Below are positions 1-6,340 of a stretch of 6,822 nucleotides of DNA, piece by piece (the first letter of the stretch is position 1; every line of letters starts with the position of its first letter). The stretch is from the NCBI GenBank assembly GCA_005884255.1, contig VBDL01000591.1:1-6822 (forward strand), read 5' to 3'. The notes beneath the pieces were generated by a model, which did no database searches, was not told the DNA's origin, and saw only the letters and a list, made by a program, of their open reading frames with translations. The stretch is from Betaproteobacteria bacterium (GTDB lineage: Bacteria; Pseudomonadota; Gammaproteobacteria; Burkholderiales; Burkholderiaceae_C). The position numbers were made by a program, and so were the translations under genes.

Positions 1-281
1 TCGACGCTGCGCCGAAGCTGCTCATCGTGTCGCAGCCGACCTGGGGCGTGGACGTCGGCGCCGCGGCGCAGATCCGCGGCGAGCTCTTGAAGCTGCGCGA
101 TGCGGGCTGCGCGCTGCTCATCGTCAGCGAGGAGCTCGACGAGCTGTTCGAGATCAGCGACCGGCTGGTGGTGATCGCGCAAGGGCGTTTGAGCCCGAGC
201 GTGCCGGTGCGCGAGGCCACCGTCGAGATGATCGGCGAATGGATGTCCGGACTCTGGGCGAAGGAGGGTGCCCATGCTTAA
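1..281 (+). CDS. ABC transporter ATP-binding protein, C-terminal end (nucleoside/purine type, partial)
   Basis: The 5' end lies outside the window; the first whole codon starts at base 3 and about 92 residues remain. The visible part opens with a Walker B/D-loop segment, LLIVSQPTWGVDVGA, then a helix and VSEELDELFEISDRLVVI. In the tandem-domain ATPases of sugar and nucleoside importers (RbsA/YufO type), the second nucleotide-binding domain is often degenerate. That fits the Gln seen here where a catalytic Glu is expected after Walker B, and the Ser-Glu seen in place of the switch His. I therefore read this as the end of the second domain of a protein of about 500 residues. It would energise the two permeases encoded just downstream, at the inner face of the cytoplasmic membrane. 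Its stop overlaps the next gene's start by 8 bases, which suggests translational coupling. The family assignment is firm; the substrate is inferred from the neighbours. Confidence 0.9.
   Translation, partial: DAAPKLLIVSQPTWGVDVGAAAQIRGELLKLRDAGCALLIVSEELDELFEISDRLVVIAQGRLSPSVPVREATVEMIGEWMSGLWAKEGAHA
261..267 (+). promoter_or_regulatory. Ribosome binding site that decides the start of the first permease
   Basis: AAGGAGG lies 6 bases before the ATG at 274. A GTG at 268 is also in frame but directly abuts the AAGGAGG run, so it cannot use it. This makes ATG 274 the preferred start. Confidence 0.85.
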
Positions 282-1389
282 GCTCGAAGCCCGCCCGCAG
301 CCGTCGAAGGCGATGTCCTTCGCGTCGCCGCTGCTCGCGCTGGCCATCACGGTGGTGATCGGCGTCGTGCTGTTCATGCTGCTCGGCAAGGATCCGCTGA
401 AGGGCCTGTACGTCTTCTTCATCGAGCCGATCAAGAGCGGCTACGCGCTGAGCGAGCTGAGCATCAAGGCCACGCCGCTGGTGCTGATCGCGCTCGGGCT
501 GGCGGTGTGCTTCCGCTCCAACATCTGGAACATCGGCGCCGAAGGGCAGTTCATCGTCGGGGCGCTGTGCGCCGGCTGGATGGCGATGCAGGCCGGGCCC
601 GACACGAGCCGCCTGATCGTCGTGCCCGTGCTGCTCGCGGGCGTGCTGGGCGGCATGCTGTGGGCCGGCATCGTGGCGCTGCTGCGCGACCGCTTCAACG
701 CCAACGAGATCCTCGTCAGCCTGATGCTCGTCTACGTGGCCGACATGGTGCTGAGCTACCTCGTCTACGGCCCGTGGAAGGATCCGAACGGCTACAACTT
801 CCCGCAGACCATCACCTTCGCCGCGGCGACCAAGATCCCGCGGCTGATCGACGGCTGGCGCATGAACATCGGCGTGCTCATCGCGCTGGCCGCGGTGGGG
901 GGCTTCTGGGTCTTTCTCTTCCGCACCTATCGCGGCTACCAGTTGCAGGTGGGCGGCCTCGCGCCGCTGGCCTCGCGCTACGCGGGCTTCTCGTCGCGCA
1001 GTGCTTTGTGGACGGGGCTGCTGCTGTCCGGCGGCATGGCGGGTCTGGCCGGTGGCCTGGAAGCGGCCGGTCCCTTGGGGCAGCTCACACCGCACGTGCC
1101 GGCGGGTTACGGCTTTGCGGCCATCATCGTCGCCTTCGTCGGCCGCCTGCATCCGGTGGGCAGCATCTTCTCGGCGGTGCTGATGAGCATGTTCTACATC
1201 GGCGGCGAGCTCGCGCAATCGCGCCTCGGGCTGCCGAAGTCGCTGACCGGCGTGTTCCAGGGGCTGCTGCTGTTCACGCTGCTCGCCTGCGACACGCTGA
1301 TCCATTACCGCGTGCGCTGGCAGAGCGTGCCCGCCGCGCCGTCGGTGAAGCCGGTCGCTGCCCCCACTCAAAAGATCCGCGAGGCCTGA
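274..1389 (+). CDS. ABC transporter permease, first subunit (BPD_transp_2, nucleoside/purine uptake)
   Basis: A 371-residue inner-membrane protein that forms one half of the channel of a BMP-type nucleoside/purine importer. It is mostly hydrophobic, with about nine or ten membrane segments by eye, starting near residues 17-38 and ending near 330-350. Recognisable family signatures are the segment FRSNIWNIGAEGQF near residue 80, the NANEILVSLML stretch from Asn142, and the loop followed by SRYAGFSSRSALW in the C-terminal half, which resembles the conserved AA-x-YAG-I element of these permeases. The length suits the longer of the two permeases in NupB/YufP-type systems. The start at ATG 274 is chosen because AAGGAGG sits 6 bases upstream. 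It overlaps the ATPase stop by 8 bases and ends 1 base before the next permease, so the genes are certainly one operon. The C-terminal tail (SVPAAPSVKPVAAPTQ) is a soluble extension. Family call is firm; exact substrate is inferred. Confidence 0.93.
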   Translation: MLKLEARPQPSKAMSFASPLLALAITVVIGVVLFMLLGKDPLKGLYVFFIEPIKSGYALSELSIKATPLVLIALGLAVCFRSNIWNIGAEGQFIVGALCAGWMAMQAGPDTSRLIVVPVLLAGVLGGMLWAGIVALLRDRFNANEILVSLMLVYVADMVLSYLVYGPWKDPNGYNFPQTITFAAATKIPRLIDGWRMNIGVLIALAAVGGFWVFLFRTYRGYQLQVGGLAPLASRYAGFSSRSALWTGLLLSGGMAGLAGGLEAAGPLGQLTPHVPAGYGFAAIIVAFVGRLHPVGSIFSAVLMSMFYIGGELAQSRLGLPKSLTGVFQGLLLFTLLACDTLIHYRVRWQSVPAAPSVKPVAAPTQKIREA

Positions 1390-1390
1390 G

Positions 1391-2271
1391 ATGGAATCGT
1401 TTGCCCTGCTGATTGCAGCGACGCTGAACGCCGGCACCGTGCTGGCCATCGCCGGTCTCGGCCTGTTGATCAACGAGCGCGCCGGCATCGTCAACCTCGG
1501 CGCCGAGGGGATGATGCTCGTGGCCGCGATCGCCGGCTTTGCCACCGCGGTGCACACCGGCAATGACTGGCTGGCCTTCGGCGCCGGTGCGGTGGCCGGG
1601 GCCTTGATGGCCGCGACCTTCGGCGGCCTGGTGATCTGGCTGAACACCAACCAGTACGCCACCGGTCTCGCGTTGAGCTTGTTCGGCGTCGGCTTCTCGG
1701 CCTTCGCCGGCATCCAGTACACGCAGCAGAAACTCGGTGAGCGGCCGCACTTCGAGATCGCCGGTCTGGCCGGATGGTCTACCTGACCATTGCGCTCACC
1801 GTTGGCCTCGCGTGGTTCCTCTATCGCTCGCGCGCCGGCCTGGTGCTGCGGGCGGTGGGCGAGTCGCCCGAATCGGCGCATGCGCTGGGCTACCCGGTGC
1901 GGCGCATCCGCCTGGCCGCGGTGATGACGGGCGGCGCGCTTTGCGGCGTGGCCGGCGCCTACGTGTCGGTGGTCTACACGCCGCTGTGGGTCGAAGGGAT
2001 GATCGCCGGCAAGGGCTGGATCGCGCTGGCGCTCACGACCTTCGCGACGTGGCGGCCGGCACGCGTCCTGCTAGGCGCCTACCTGTTCGGCGGCGTGACG
2101 ATGCTGCAGTTCCACTTGCAAGGCGAAGGGGTGCAGATCCCGAGCCAGTTCCTCACGATGCTGCCGTATCTCGCGACCATCGTCGTGCTGGTGCTGATCT
2201 CGCGCAATGCGACGTGGATCCGCGTCAACATGCCGGCGTCGCTGGGCAAACCGTTTTTCCCCGGCTCATAA
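1391..2271 (+). pseudogene. ABC transporter permease, second subunit, frame-disrupted
   Basis: Two adjacent reading frames each encode half of one BPD_transp_2 permease (YufQ/NupC type). The first, 1391-1786, gives 131 residues, including the conserved INERAGIVNLGAEGMML segment at residues 28-44 and several membrane segments, then runs into TGA at 1784. The second, in a different frame from 1774 to 2271, carries VYLTIALT, the family motif LRAVGESPESAHALG and the remaining membrane segments through to a normal C-terminus. Full-length relatives run to about 300-310 residues, as I recall the family. Here a hydrophilic stretch of roughly 10-15 residues after GLAG is missing, so the lesion looks like a small deletion of 3n+1 bases near 1771-1776, not a single slipped base. 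The start ATG 1391 is 1 base after the previous stop, with GAGG at 1381-1384. The second half has an ATG at 1774 but no good ribosome site. It may be a genuine mutation, which would disable the importer, or an assembly error. Confidence 0.85.
1760..1776 (+). other. Probable deletion junction inside the second permease
   Basis: The coding frame changes here from the 1391 frame to the 1774 frame. GCCGG occurs twice, at 1760-1764 and 1769-1773, and the intact family sequence resumes immediately after with ATGGTCTACCTG. Short GC-rich repeats like this are plausible endpoints of a slippage deletion or a collapse in a draft assembly. Which of the two it is cannot be told from the sequence. Confidence 0.6.
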
Positions 2272-2306
2272 TCGCAGCCGCCTTGCGTTGTCTATACGTT
2301 TCGAAC

Positions 2307-2313
2307 GAGGAGA
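2307..2313 (+). promoter_or_regulatory. Ribosome binding site of the BMP-family lipoprotein gene
   Basis: GAGGAGA lies 4 bases before ATG 2318 and fixes that start. The frame stays open upstream to 2207, but that extension overlaps the permease and would bury the signal peptide, so it is not used. The 46-base gap before this gene (2272-2317) shows no convincing promoter. Confidence 0.8.
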
Positions 2314-2317
2314 ACCC

Positions 2318-3472
2318 ATGACCCGACATTTGCTCAAGCTCGCGGCGGTGACGTCGCTCGCAGCGACCGCCGCGCTGGTGGGCTGCGGCAAGAAGGAAGA
2401 GCCGGCGCCGCAGGCCGCGGCGCCCGCATCGGCCGCCGCGCCGGCGAAGAAAGAGCCGCTGAAGATCGCCTTCGCGTACGTGGGCCCGGTGGGCGATGCC
2501 GGCTGGACCTTCGCGCACGACAACGGCCGCAAGGCGGTGGAGAAGGAATTCGGCGACAAGGTGCAGACCAGCTTCGTCGAGAAGGTGCCCGAGGCAGCCG
2601 ACGCCGAGCGCGTGTTCCGCGACATGATCGGCCAGGGCAACAAGCTGATCTTCGGCACCACCTTCGGCTACATGGAGCCGATGCTGAAAGTTGCCGCCGA
2701 CTCGAAGGACGTGAAGTTCGAGCACGCCACCGGCTACAAGAGTGCCGAGAACATGCGCGCCTACGACAGCCGCACCTACGAGGGCGCCTACATGGCCGGC
2801 GTCGTCGCCGGCGGCATGACGAAGACCAACGTGCTCGGCGTCGTCGGCTCGATCCCCATCCCCGAGGTGATCCGCAACATCAACTCGTTCACGATGGGCG
2901 CGCAGAGCGTCAACCCCAAGATCAAGACCAAGGTCGTGTGGGTCAACGAGTGGTTCAACCCGCCCAAGGAAACCGAGGCCGCGCAGTCGCTGATCAACGG
3001 CGGCGCCGACGTGCTGATGCAGAACACCGACTCGTCGGCCGTGCTGCAGACGGCCGAGAAGGCCGGCAAGTACGCCTTCGGCTGGGACTCCGACATGACA
3101 TCCTACGGCCCGAAGGCGCACCTCGCATCGGCGGTCATCAACTGGGGCCCGTACTACATCAAGGCCACCAAGGACGTGCTCGACGGCACCTGGAAGACCT
3201 CGCAAGAGAAGATCTGGTGGGGTGTGAAGGAAGGTGCGATCGACCTCGTCTCGGTGTCCGACAAGGTGCCCGCTGATCTGAAGGGCAAGGTCGAGAAGGT
3301 CAAGGCCGGCCTGAAGGACGGCAGCTATGTGATCTGGAAGGGCCCGATCGCCGACAACACCGGCAAGGAACAGCTGCCCAAGGACAAGGTCGCCGACGAC
3401 GCTTGGCTCGGCGGCATCAAGTTCTACGTCAAGGGGGTGGAAGGCAAGGTGCCGGGCGGCGACGCGAAGTAA
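2318..3472 (+). CDS. BMP/PnrA-family ABC transporter substrate-binding lipoprotein
   Basis: A 384-residue periplasmic binding lipoprotein. The signal peptide (MTRHLLKLAAVTSLA...) ends in the lipobox LVGC, with the lipidated Cys at residue 23. An Ala/Pro/Lys-rich linker follows (about residues 24-48), and then the PF02608-type fold. Family features are IAFAYVGPVGDAGW (Gly59 to Trp63), the acidic VPEAADAERVFRDM stretch, FGTTFGYMEP, the YEGAYMAGVVAG helix and GWDSDM at residues 255-260. In PnrA-type proteins an Asp of this last region helps bind the nucleoside ribose. Here the D-S-D pattern is kept, but the flanking Trp and Met suggest a variant pocket. It would deliver purine nucleosides or bases to the permeases encoded upstream. 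It is followed by a strong intrinsic terminator and then by a purine deaminase, which supports a purine ligand. Family is certain; ligand is inferred. Confidence 0.95.
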   Translation: MTRHLLKLAAVTSLAATAALVGCGKKEEPAPQAAAPASAAAPAKKEPLKIAFAYVGPVGDAGWTFAHDNGRKAVEKEFGDKVQTSFVEKVPEAADAERVFRDMIGQGNKLIFGTTFGYMEPMLKVAADSKDVKFEHATGYKSAENMRAYDSRTYEGAYMAGVVAGGMTKTNVLGVVGSIPIPEVIRNINSFTMGAQSVNPKIKTKVVWVNEWFNPPKETEAAQSLINGGADVLMQNTDSSAVLQTAEKAGKYAFGWDSDMTSYGPKAHLASAVINWGPYYIKATKDVLDGTWKTSQEKIWWGVKEGAIDLVSVSDKVPADLKGKVEKVKAGLKDGSYVIWKGPIADNTGKEQLPKDKVADDAWLGGIKFYVKGVEGKVPGGDAK

Positions 3473-3490
3473 GCTTCACGCGTCCGCGTC

Positions 3491-3516
3491 AAGGCCGCCC
3501 GCGGGCGGCCTTTTTA
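3491..3516 (+). terminator. Intrinsic terminator after the binding-protein gene
   Basis: A 9-base-pair stem (arms 3491-3499 and 3504-3512, core GGCCGCC/GGCGGCC flanked by A-A/T-T pairs) encloses a 4-base CGCG loop and runs into TTTTTA. It lies 18 bases after the stop at 3472 and ends only a few bases before the ribosome site of the deaminase gene. The deaminase therefore has no room for its own promoter after the terminator and probably depends on read-through. Confidence 0.88.
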
Positions 3517-3518
3517 TT

Positions 3519-3522
3519 GGAG
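3519..3522 (+). promoter_or_regulatory. Ribosome binding site of the deaminase gene, directly after the terminator
   Basis: GGAG lies 5 bases before ATG 3528 and 2 bases after the T-rich tail of the hairpin. The hairpin does not include it, so ribosomes could still reach it on read-through transcripts. Confidence 0.7.
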
Positions 3523-3527
3523 CGACC

Positions 3528-4556
3528 ATGATCGATTTCGACGCCATCCCCCGCGCCAAGCTGCCCGCGCTGCTGCGCGCGATGCCGAAGGCCGAGCTGC
3601 ACATCCACATCGAAGGTTCGCTGGAACCCGAGCTGATCTTCAAGCTCGCCAAGCGCAACGGCGTGGCACTGAACTACCCGAGCGTCGAGGCGCTGCGCGC
3701 GGCCTACGCGTTCACCGACCTGCAGAGCTTTCTCGACATCTACTACGCCGGCGCCTCGGTGCTGCTGAAGGAGGAGGACTTCTTCGACATGGCCTGGGCC
3801 TACTTCGAGAAGGCCGCGGCCGACAACGTCGTGCATGCGGAACTCTTCTTCGACCCGCAGACGCACACCGCGCGCGGCGTCCCGATCGAGACGGTGATCC
3901 GCGGCCTGCACCACGCCTGCCAGCGCGCGCACCAGGAGCTCGGCATCGGTGCCAAGCTGATCCTGTGCTTCCTGCGCCACCTGAGCGAAGAGGACGCGCT
4001 GGTGACGCTCGAACAGGCACTGCCGTACCGCGAGCACTTCATCGGCGTCGGCTTGGACAGCAGCGAGCGCGGCCATCCCCCGCGTGTGTTTGCACGCTGC
4101 CGCGAGCTGGGACTGCACCTCGTCGCACATGCGGGCGAGGAGGGGCCGCCCGAGTACATCAAGAGCGCGCTCGACGTGCTGCACGTGCAGCGCATCGACC
4201 ATGGCGTGCGCTGCGTCGAGGACGCCGAACTGGTCAAGCGCCTGGCGCGCGAGCGCATGCCGCTGACCGTGTGCCCGTTCTCCAACGTCAAGCTGTGCGT
4301 GTTCAAGAGCCTGCAGGAGCACAACCTGAAGGCGCTGCTCGACGCCGGCCTGTGCGCGACGGTGAATTCGGATGATCCGGCGTACTTCGGCGGCTACCTG
4401 AACCAGAACTTCGTCGACACCTTCGCCGCGCTGCCGGCACTGACCGCGCGCGATGCCTGGCAGCTGGCGAGGAACAGCTTCGACGCGAGCTTCGCGAGCG
4501 ACGCGCAGAAGAAGCAGTGGACAGCGCGGCTGGACGCCGTGTTCGCGACCGCGTGA
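3528..4556 (+). CDS. Adenine deaminase of the adenosine/adenine deaminase family (add-like)
   Basis: A 342-residue cytosolic zinc hydrolase of the PF00962 family. Metal and catalytic residues are visible in order: His25 and His27 in AELHIHIEGS, His201 and Glu204 in HAGEE, His225 in IDHG, and Asp282-Asp283 in NSDDPAYFGGY. All key residues are present, so it should be active. Several stretches match, from memory, the bacterial adenine deaminase branch exemplified by Pseudomonas aeruginosa PA0148 better than classical adenosine deaminase: YYAGASVL, FFDPQTHT, FLRHLSEE, GLDSSERGHPP and SDDPAYFGGY. The expected reaction is adenine plus water to hypoxanthine plus ammonia. Automatic pipelines would often label it adenosine deaminase. 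ATG 3528 is chosen for its GGAG. It closes the purine-uptake operon behind a terminator and converges on the minus-strand cluster with a 6-base gap. Family is certain; base-versus-nucleoside specificity is a good inference. Confidence 0.92.
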   Translation: MIDFDAIPRAKLPALLRAMPKAELHIHIEGSLEPELIFKLAKRNGVALNYPSVEALRAAYAFTDLQSFLDIYYAGASVLLKEEDFFDMAWAYFEKAAADNVVHAELFFDPQTHTARGVPIETVIRGLHHACQRAHQELGIGAKLILCFLRHLSEEDALVTLEQALPYREHFIGVGLDSSERGHPPRVFARCRELGLHLVAHAGEEGPPEYIKSALDVLHVQRIDHGVRCVEDAELVKRLARERMPLTVCPFSNVKLCVFKSLQEHNLKALLDAGLCATVNSDDPAYFGGYLNQNFVDTFAALPALTARDAWQLARNSFDASFASDAQKKQWTARLDAVFATA

Positions 4557-4562
4557 GCGGCG

Positions 4563-5345
4563 TCAGTCTCCGAACGAGCGCTGCAGCAGCACGGCGACGC
4601 GCTCGCGCCGCCAACTCGGCTGCGACACGGTGCCGACGGCGGCGCCGCCGCGCGTGAGCGGCGTGTCGAGGCTGCGGCTGACTGACAGCGTTTCGGCGCT
4701 CGCTGCGATGCGCCACTGCGGCGTCAACGGCCACGAGGCGTCGAGCGCGACACCCCTCGCACGCCCGCTGCGCAGATGCGCGGCATCGAACAGGCCGTCG
4801 TCGAAGCGCACCGACAGCGGAGCGCGGTCGCCCCACAGCAGCGCGGCGCGAAGCGTCGTGTCGCCAGCACTGCGCCAGCTCGCGCCGAGCCACCAGCGCG
4901 GCTGAGTCAGGCGCTCGTCAAGTCCGCTGTAGCCGCCGGCGCCGCGGATATGTCGGCGAAACCGCTCGATCTGCCAGCCTGTGTCGAGCTGCGCGCTCGA
5001 GGATGCGACCGGCCGCCACTGAAGCGCGGCGTCGAGCGTCATCGATTGCGTATCGGTGTGGCTGCCGACCGGGGCGCCGCCCTGGCTTTGGCCGTCGTAG
5101 CTGGCGCGACCGGCCCAGCCGGTCAGGCCGCCGCGCAACGTCCACGCATCCGCCCAGCGCTGCGACAGCACGAGGCCCAGCCGTGGCGACCACCCCTGCT
5201 CGCGAACGAGCAGGCGGCCGGCGGCGTCTCGCTCGCGCAGCTCGTGCCACTGCAGGCCGGCATCCGACCGCAGGTCGAGTGCCGACACGGGTGCGGCCGC
5301 CACCGCCATCGCCGCGGCGGCCGCGCGCAGGACACAGCGGCTCAA
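4563..5345 (-). CDS. Probable outer-membrane beta-barrel protein, function unknown
   Basis: A 260-residue exported protein. The proposed start is TTG at 5343-5345, which overlaps the upstream lipoprotein stop as TTGA. This gives a good signal peptide, MSRCVLRAAAAAMAVAAAPVSA, with cleavage probably before LDLRSDAG. The mature part has about ten amphipathic stretches with alternating hydrophobic residues and many Trp, Arg and Gly (such as WTLRGGLTGWAGRASYDG and WRIAASAETLSVSRS). It has no Cys and no long helix, and it ends in a strand-like VAVLLQRSF followed by Gly-Asp. This is what a small beta-barrel of about ten strands would look like. No enzyme motif was recognised. The same frame stays open far upstream to 6461, but that stretch is an open shadow across the lipoprotein gene and has the wrong composition. 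Overlap with the lipoprotein gene suggests coupled translation and possibly a shared role at the cell surface. Barrel call is moderate; no function can be assigned. Confidence 0.75.
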   Translation of the reverse strand: MSRCVLRAAAAAMAVAAAPVSALDLRSDAGLQWHELRERDAAGRLLVREQGWSPRLGLVLSQRWADAWTLRGGLTGWAGRASYDGQSQGGAPVGSHTDTQSMTLDAALQWRPVASSSAQLDTGWQIERFRRHIRGAGGYSGLDERLTQPRWWLGASWRSAGDTTLRAALLWGDRAPLSVRFDDGLFDAAHLRSGRARGVALDASWPLTPQWRIAASAETLSVSRSLDTPLTRGGAAVGTVSQPSWRRERVAVLLQRSFGD

Positions 5346-6340
5346 AGCTCCGCGTCGAGCTCGGCCCACATGCGCGTCAGTGTCGCGTCGATGGTGCCGT
5401 CGCCGTTGGTGTCGACGTCCAGGCGAACGCCGGTGCTGATCACCGTGACGGTGACGCTGGTGCCGTTGGCGCCGGTCACCTTGCCTGCGCCGGAGCTCGG
5501 ATGCGCGGCACCGGCCAACGTGACGATCGGCTGCGTGGTCTGAGCGGCGAACGAGACGGTGCCGAAGCGCGGGAAGCTGCCGCTGGCGGTGAACGAGAAG
5601 CTCTGCGACGTGGTGCCGGTGGCGAGCGTGGTGGCCAGCTGGTAGTTGTAGTTGCTCAGCGTGCGCGTGGCGCGCGCCGCGCCGTTGACCAGGCGGTCGA
5701 AGGACAGTGAGCTTCCGCTCAGCGTGAGCGTCGTCGTCGCCGAGCTGGTCTCGTCGAGCGTGATGCGCATGCCGCCGTTCAGGCGCTCGCCGAGGCCCGT
5801 GGTGGTGATGGTGAATGCGGACGCCGTGGCGTCGACGACGTTCAGCTTCCCGCCCGAGCTGGTGCTGACGAGCGTGACCGACAAGGTGCCGGTCAAGGTC
5901 TCGGTGCCTTCGACGCAGCTGTTGAAGGCGAGATCCACGCGGTCTCCCGGCGTGGCGGTGCCTTGCGTGGTGTAGCTCTGGGTCACCGTCACGCTGCCGC
6001 CGTTGCTGCATGTCTCGGTGTGCGTTGTCGTGGCGCCGACGAGCGCGTTGGGTGCGACCGACGTCAGCCCGAGCTTCACCGCGCTGGCCAGCGATGCCAG
6101 CACCGACACGCGCGGCGACGTGGTGGATACCTGCACGCCGGTGACCGACCCCGACGCGTCCGAGCCGGCGCCGCCGGCATCGATGGCCTCGGCAGCCACC
6201 GAGGGCGCATTGGCCTGCGTGATGACGACACGCTGCGCCTGAGGCGCTTCGGCGCTGGAACCTCCTCCACCGCCGCCGCACGCCGTCAATGCCGATGCAA
6301 TCGCTGCTGCCGCGGTGAATGCCCTTCTCCCGTGGTTGGT
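5342..6340 (-). CDS. Secreted lipoprotein with poly-Gly after the lipid Cys, unknown function; 5' end unresolved
   Basis: The N-terminal region reads GRRAFTAAAAIASALTAC followed by six Gly, a clear lipoprotein signal with a Tat-like RR pair; the lipid Cys codon is 6278-6280. The mature part has about 312 residues, is rich in Thr, Ser, Val and Gly, and probably consists of beta strands. Two Cys remain, encoded at 6008-6010 (ETCSNGGSVTVTQ) and 5915-5917 (FNSCVEG), and may form a disulfide. The C-NGG ... F-x-x-C pattern recurs in uncharacterised proteobacterial secreted lipoproteins, as I recall them. Near the C-terminus is DTNGDGTID (5387-5413), a Ca-binding-like loop. The end coordinate given here is approximate: no ATG, GTG or TTG in this frame lies between the lipobox and the upstream gene, and the nearest in-frame ATG, at 6706, is inside that gene. 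An indel, a sequencing error or an atypical start is likely. It sits between a regulator and a barrel protein whose start overlaps its stop. Confidence 0.72.
   Translation of the reverse strand, partial: TNHGRRAFTAAAAIASALTACGGGGGGSSAEAPQAQRVVITQANAPSVAAEAIDAGGAGSDASGSVTGVQVSTTSPRVSVLASLASAVKLGLTSVAPNALVGATTTHTETCSNGGSVTVTQSYTTQGTATPGDRVDLAFNSCVEGTETLTGTLSVTLVSTSSGGKLNVVDATASAFTITTTGLGERLNGGMRITLDETSSATTTLTLSGSSLSFDRLVNGAARATRTLSNYNYQLATTLATGTTSQSFSFTASGSFPRFGTVSFAAQTTQPIVTLAGAAHPSSGAGKVTGANGTSVTVTVISTGVRLDVDTNGDGTIDATLTRMWAELDAEL
5387..5413 (-). other. EF-hand/dockerin-like calcium loop in the lipoprotein
   Basis: The nine codons give D-T-N-G-D-G-T-I-D, matching positions 1, 3, 5, 6 and 8 of a D-x-N-x-D-G-x-I calcium loop. 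The usual acidic residue at position 12 is absent (Leu), so calcium binding is possible but not assured. Confidence 0.5.
6322..6331 (-). promoter_or_regulatory. Shine-Dalgarno-like run at the lipoprotein 5' end, without a matching start codon
   Basis: On the minus strand GGGAGAAGGG lies where a ribosome site could be, but the next triplets in the lipoprotein frame are GCA, TTC and ACC. The only start-like triplet at good spacing is ATT at 6318-6320, and it is in another frame. The run may instead be codons for Gly-Arg-Arg of the signal peptide. Confidence 0.4.

Noticed and set aside
1760..1790. Programmed ribosomal frameshift in the second permease
   Set aside because: No slippery heptamer is seen, and conserved residues are missing at the junction, which a simple frameshift would not explain.
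154..1881. Very long minus-strand open frame (575 codons) across both permease genes
   Set aside because: It lies antisense to well-recognised permeases, its protein is rich in Arg, His, Gln and Ala with no domain, and such open antisense frames are common in GC-rich DNA.
2272..2317. Possible promoter before the binding-protein gene (TTGCGT and TATACG)
   Set aside because: The two hexamer-like words are only 4 bases apart, far from the required spacing of about 17, and the gene is well placed for operon transcription.
4548..4563. Small inverted repeat around the deaminase stop (CCGC-GTGA-GCGG)
   Set aside because: The stem has only four solid pairs and no T-tract on either strand, so it is not a credible terminator.
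4639..4650. GC-rich palindrome GGCGGCGCCGCC
   Set aside because: It is coding sequence for Gly-Gly-Ala-Ala in the barrel protein and has no T-tract or other sign of a site.
4551..4664. Direct repeat GCGTGAGCGGCGT at 4551-4563 and 4652-4664
   Set aside because: A 13-base match about 100 bases apart, one copy across the gene junction and one inside the barrel gene, is plausible by chance in such GC-rich sequence.
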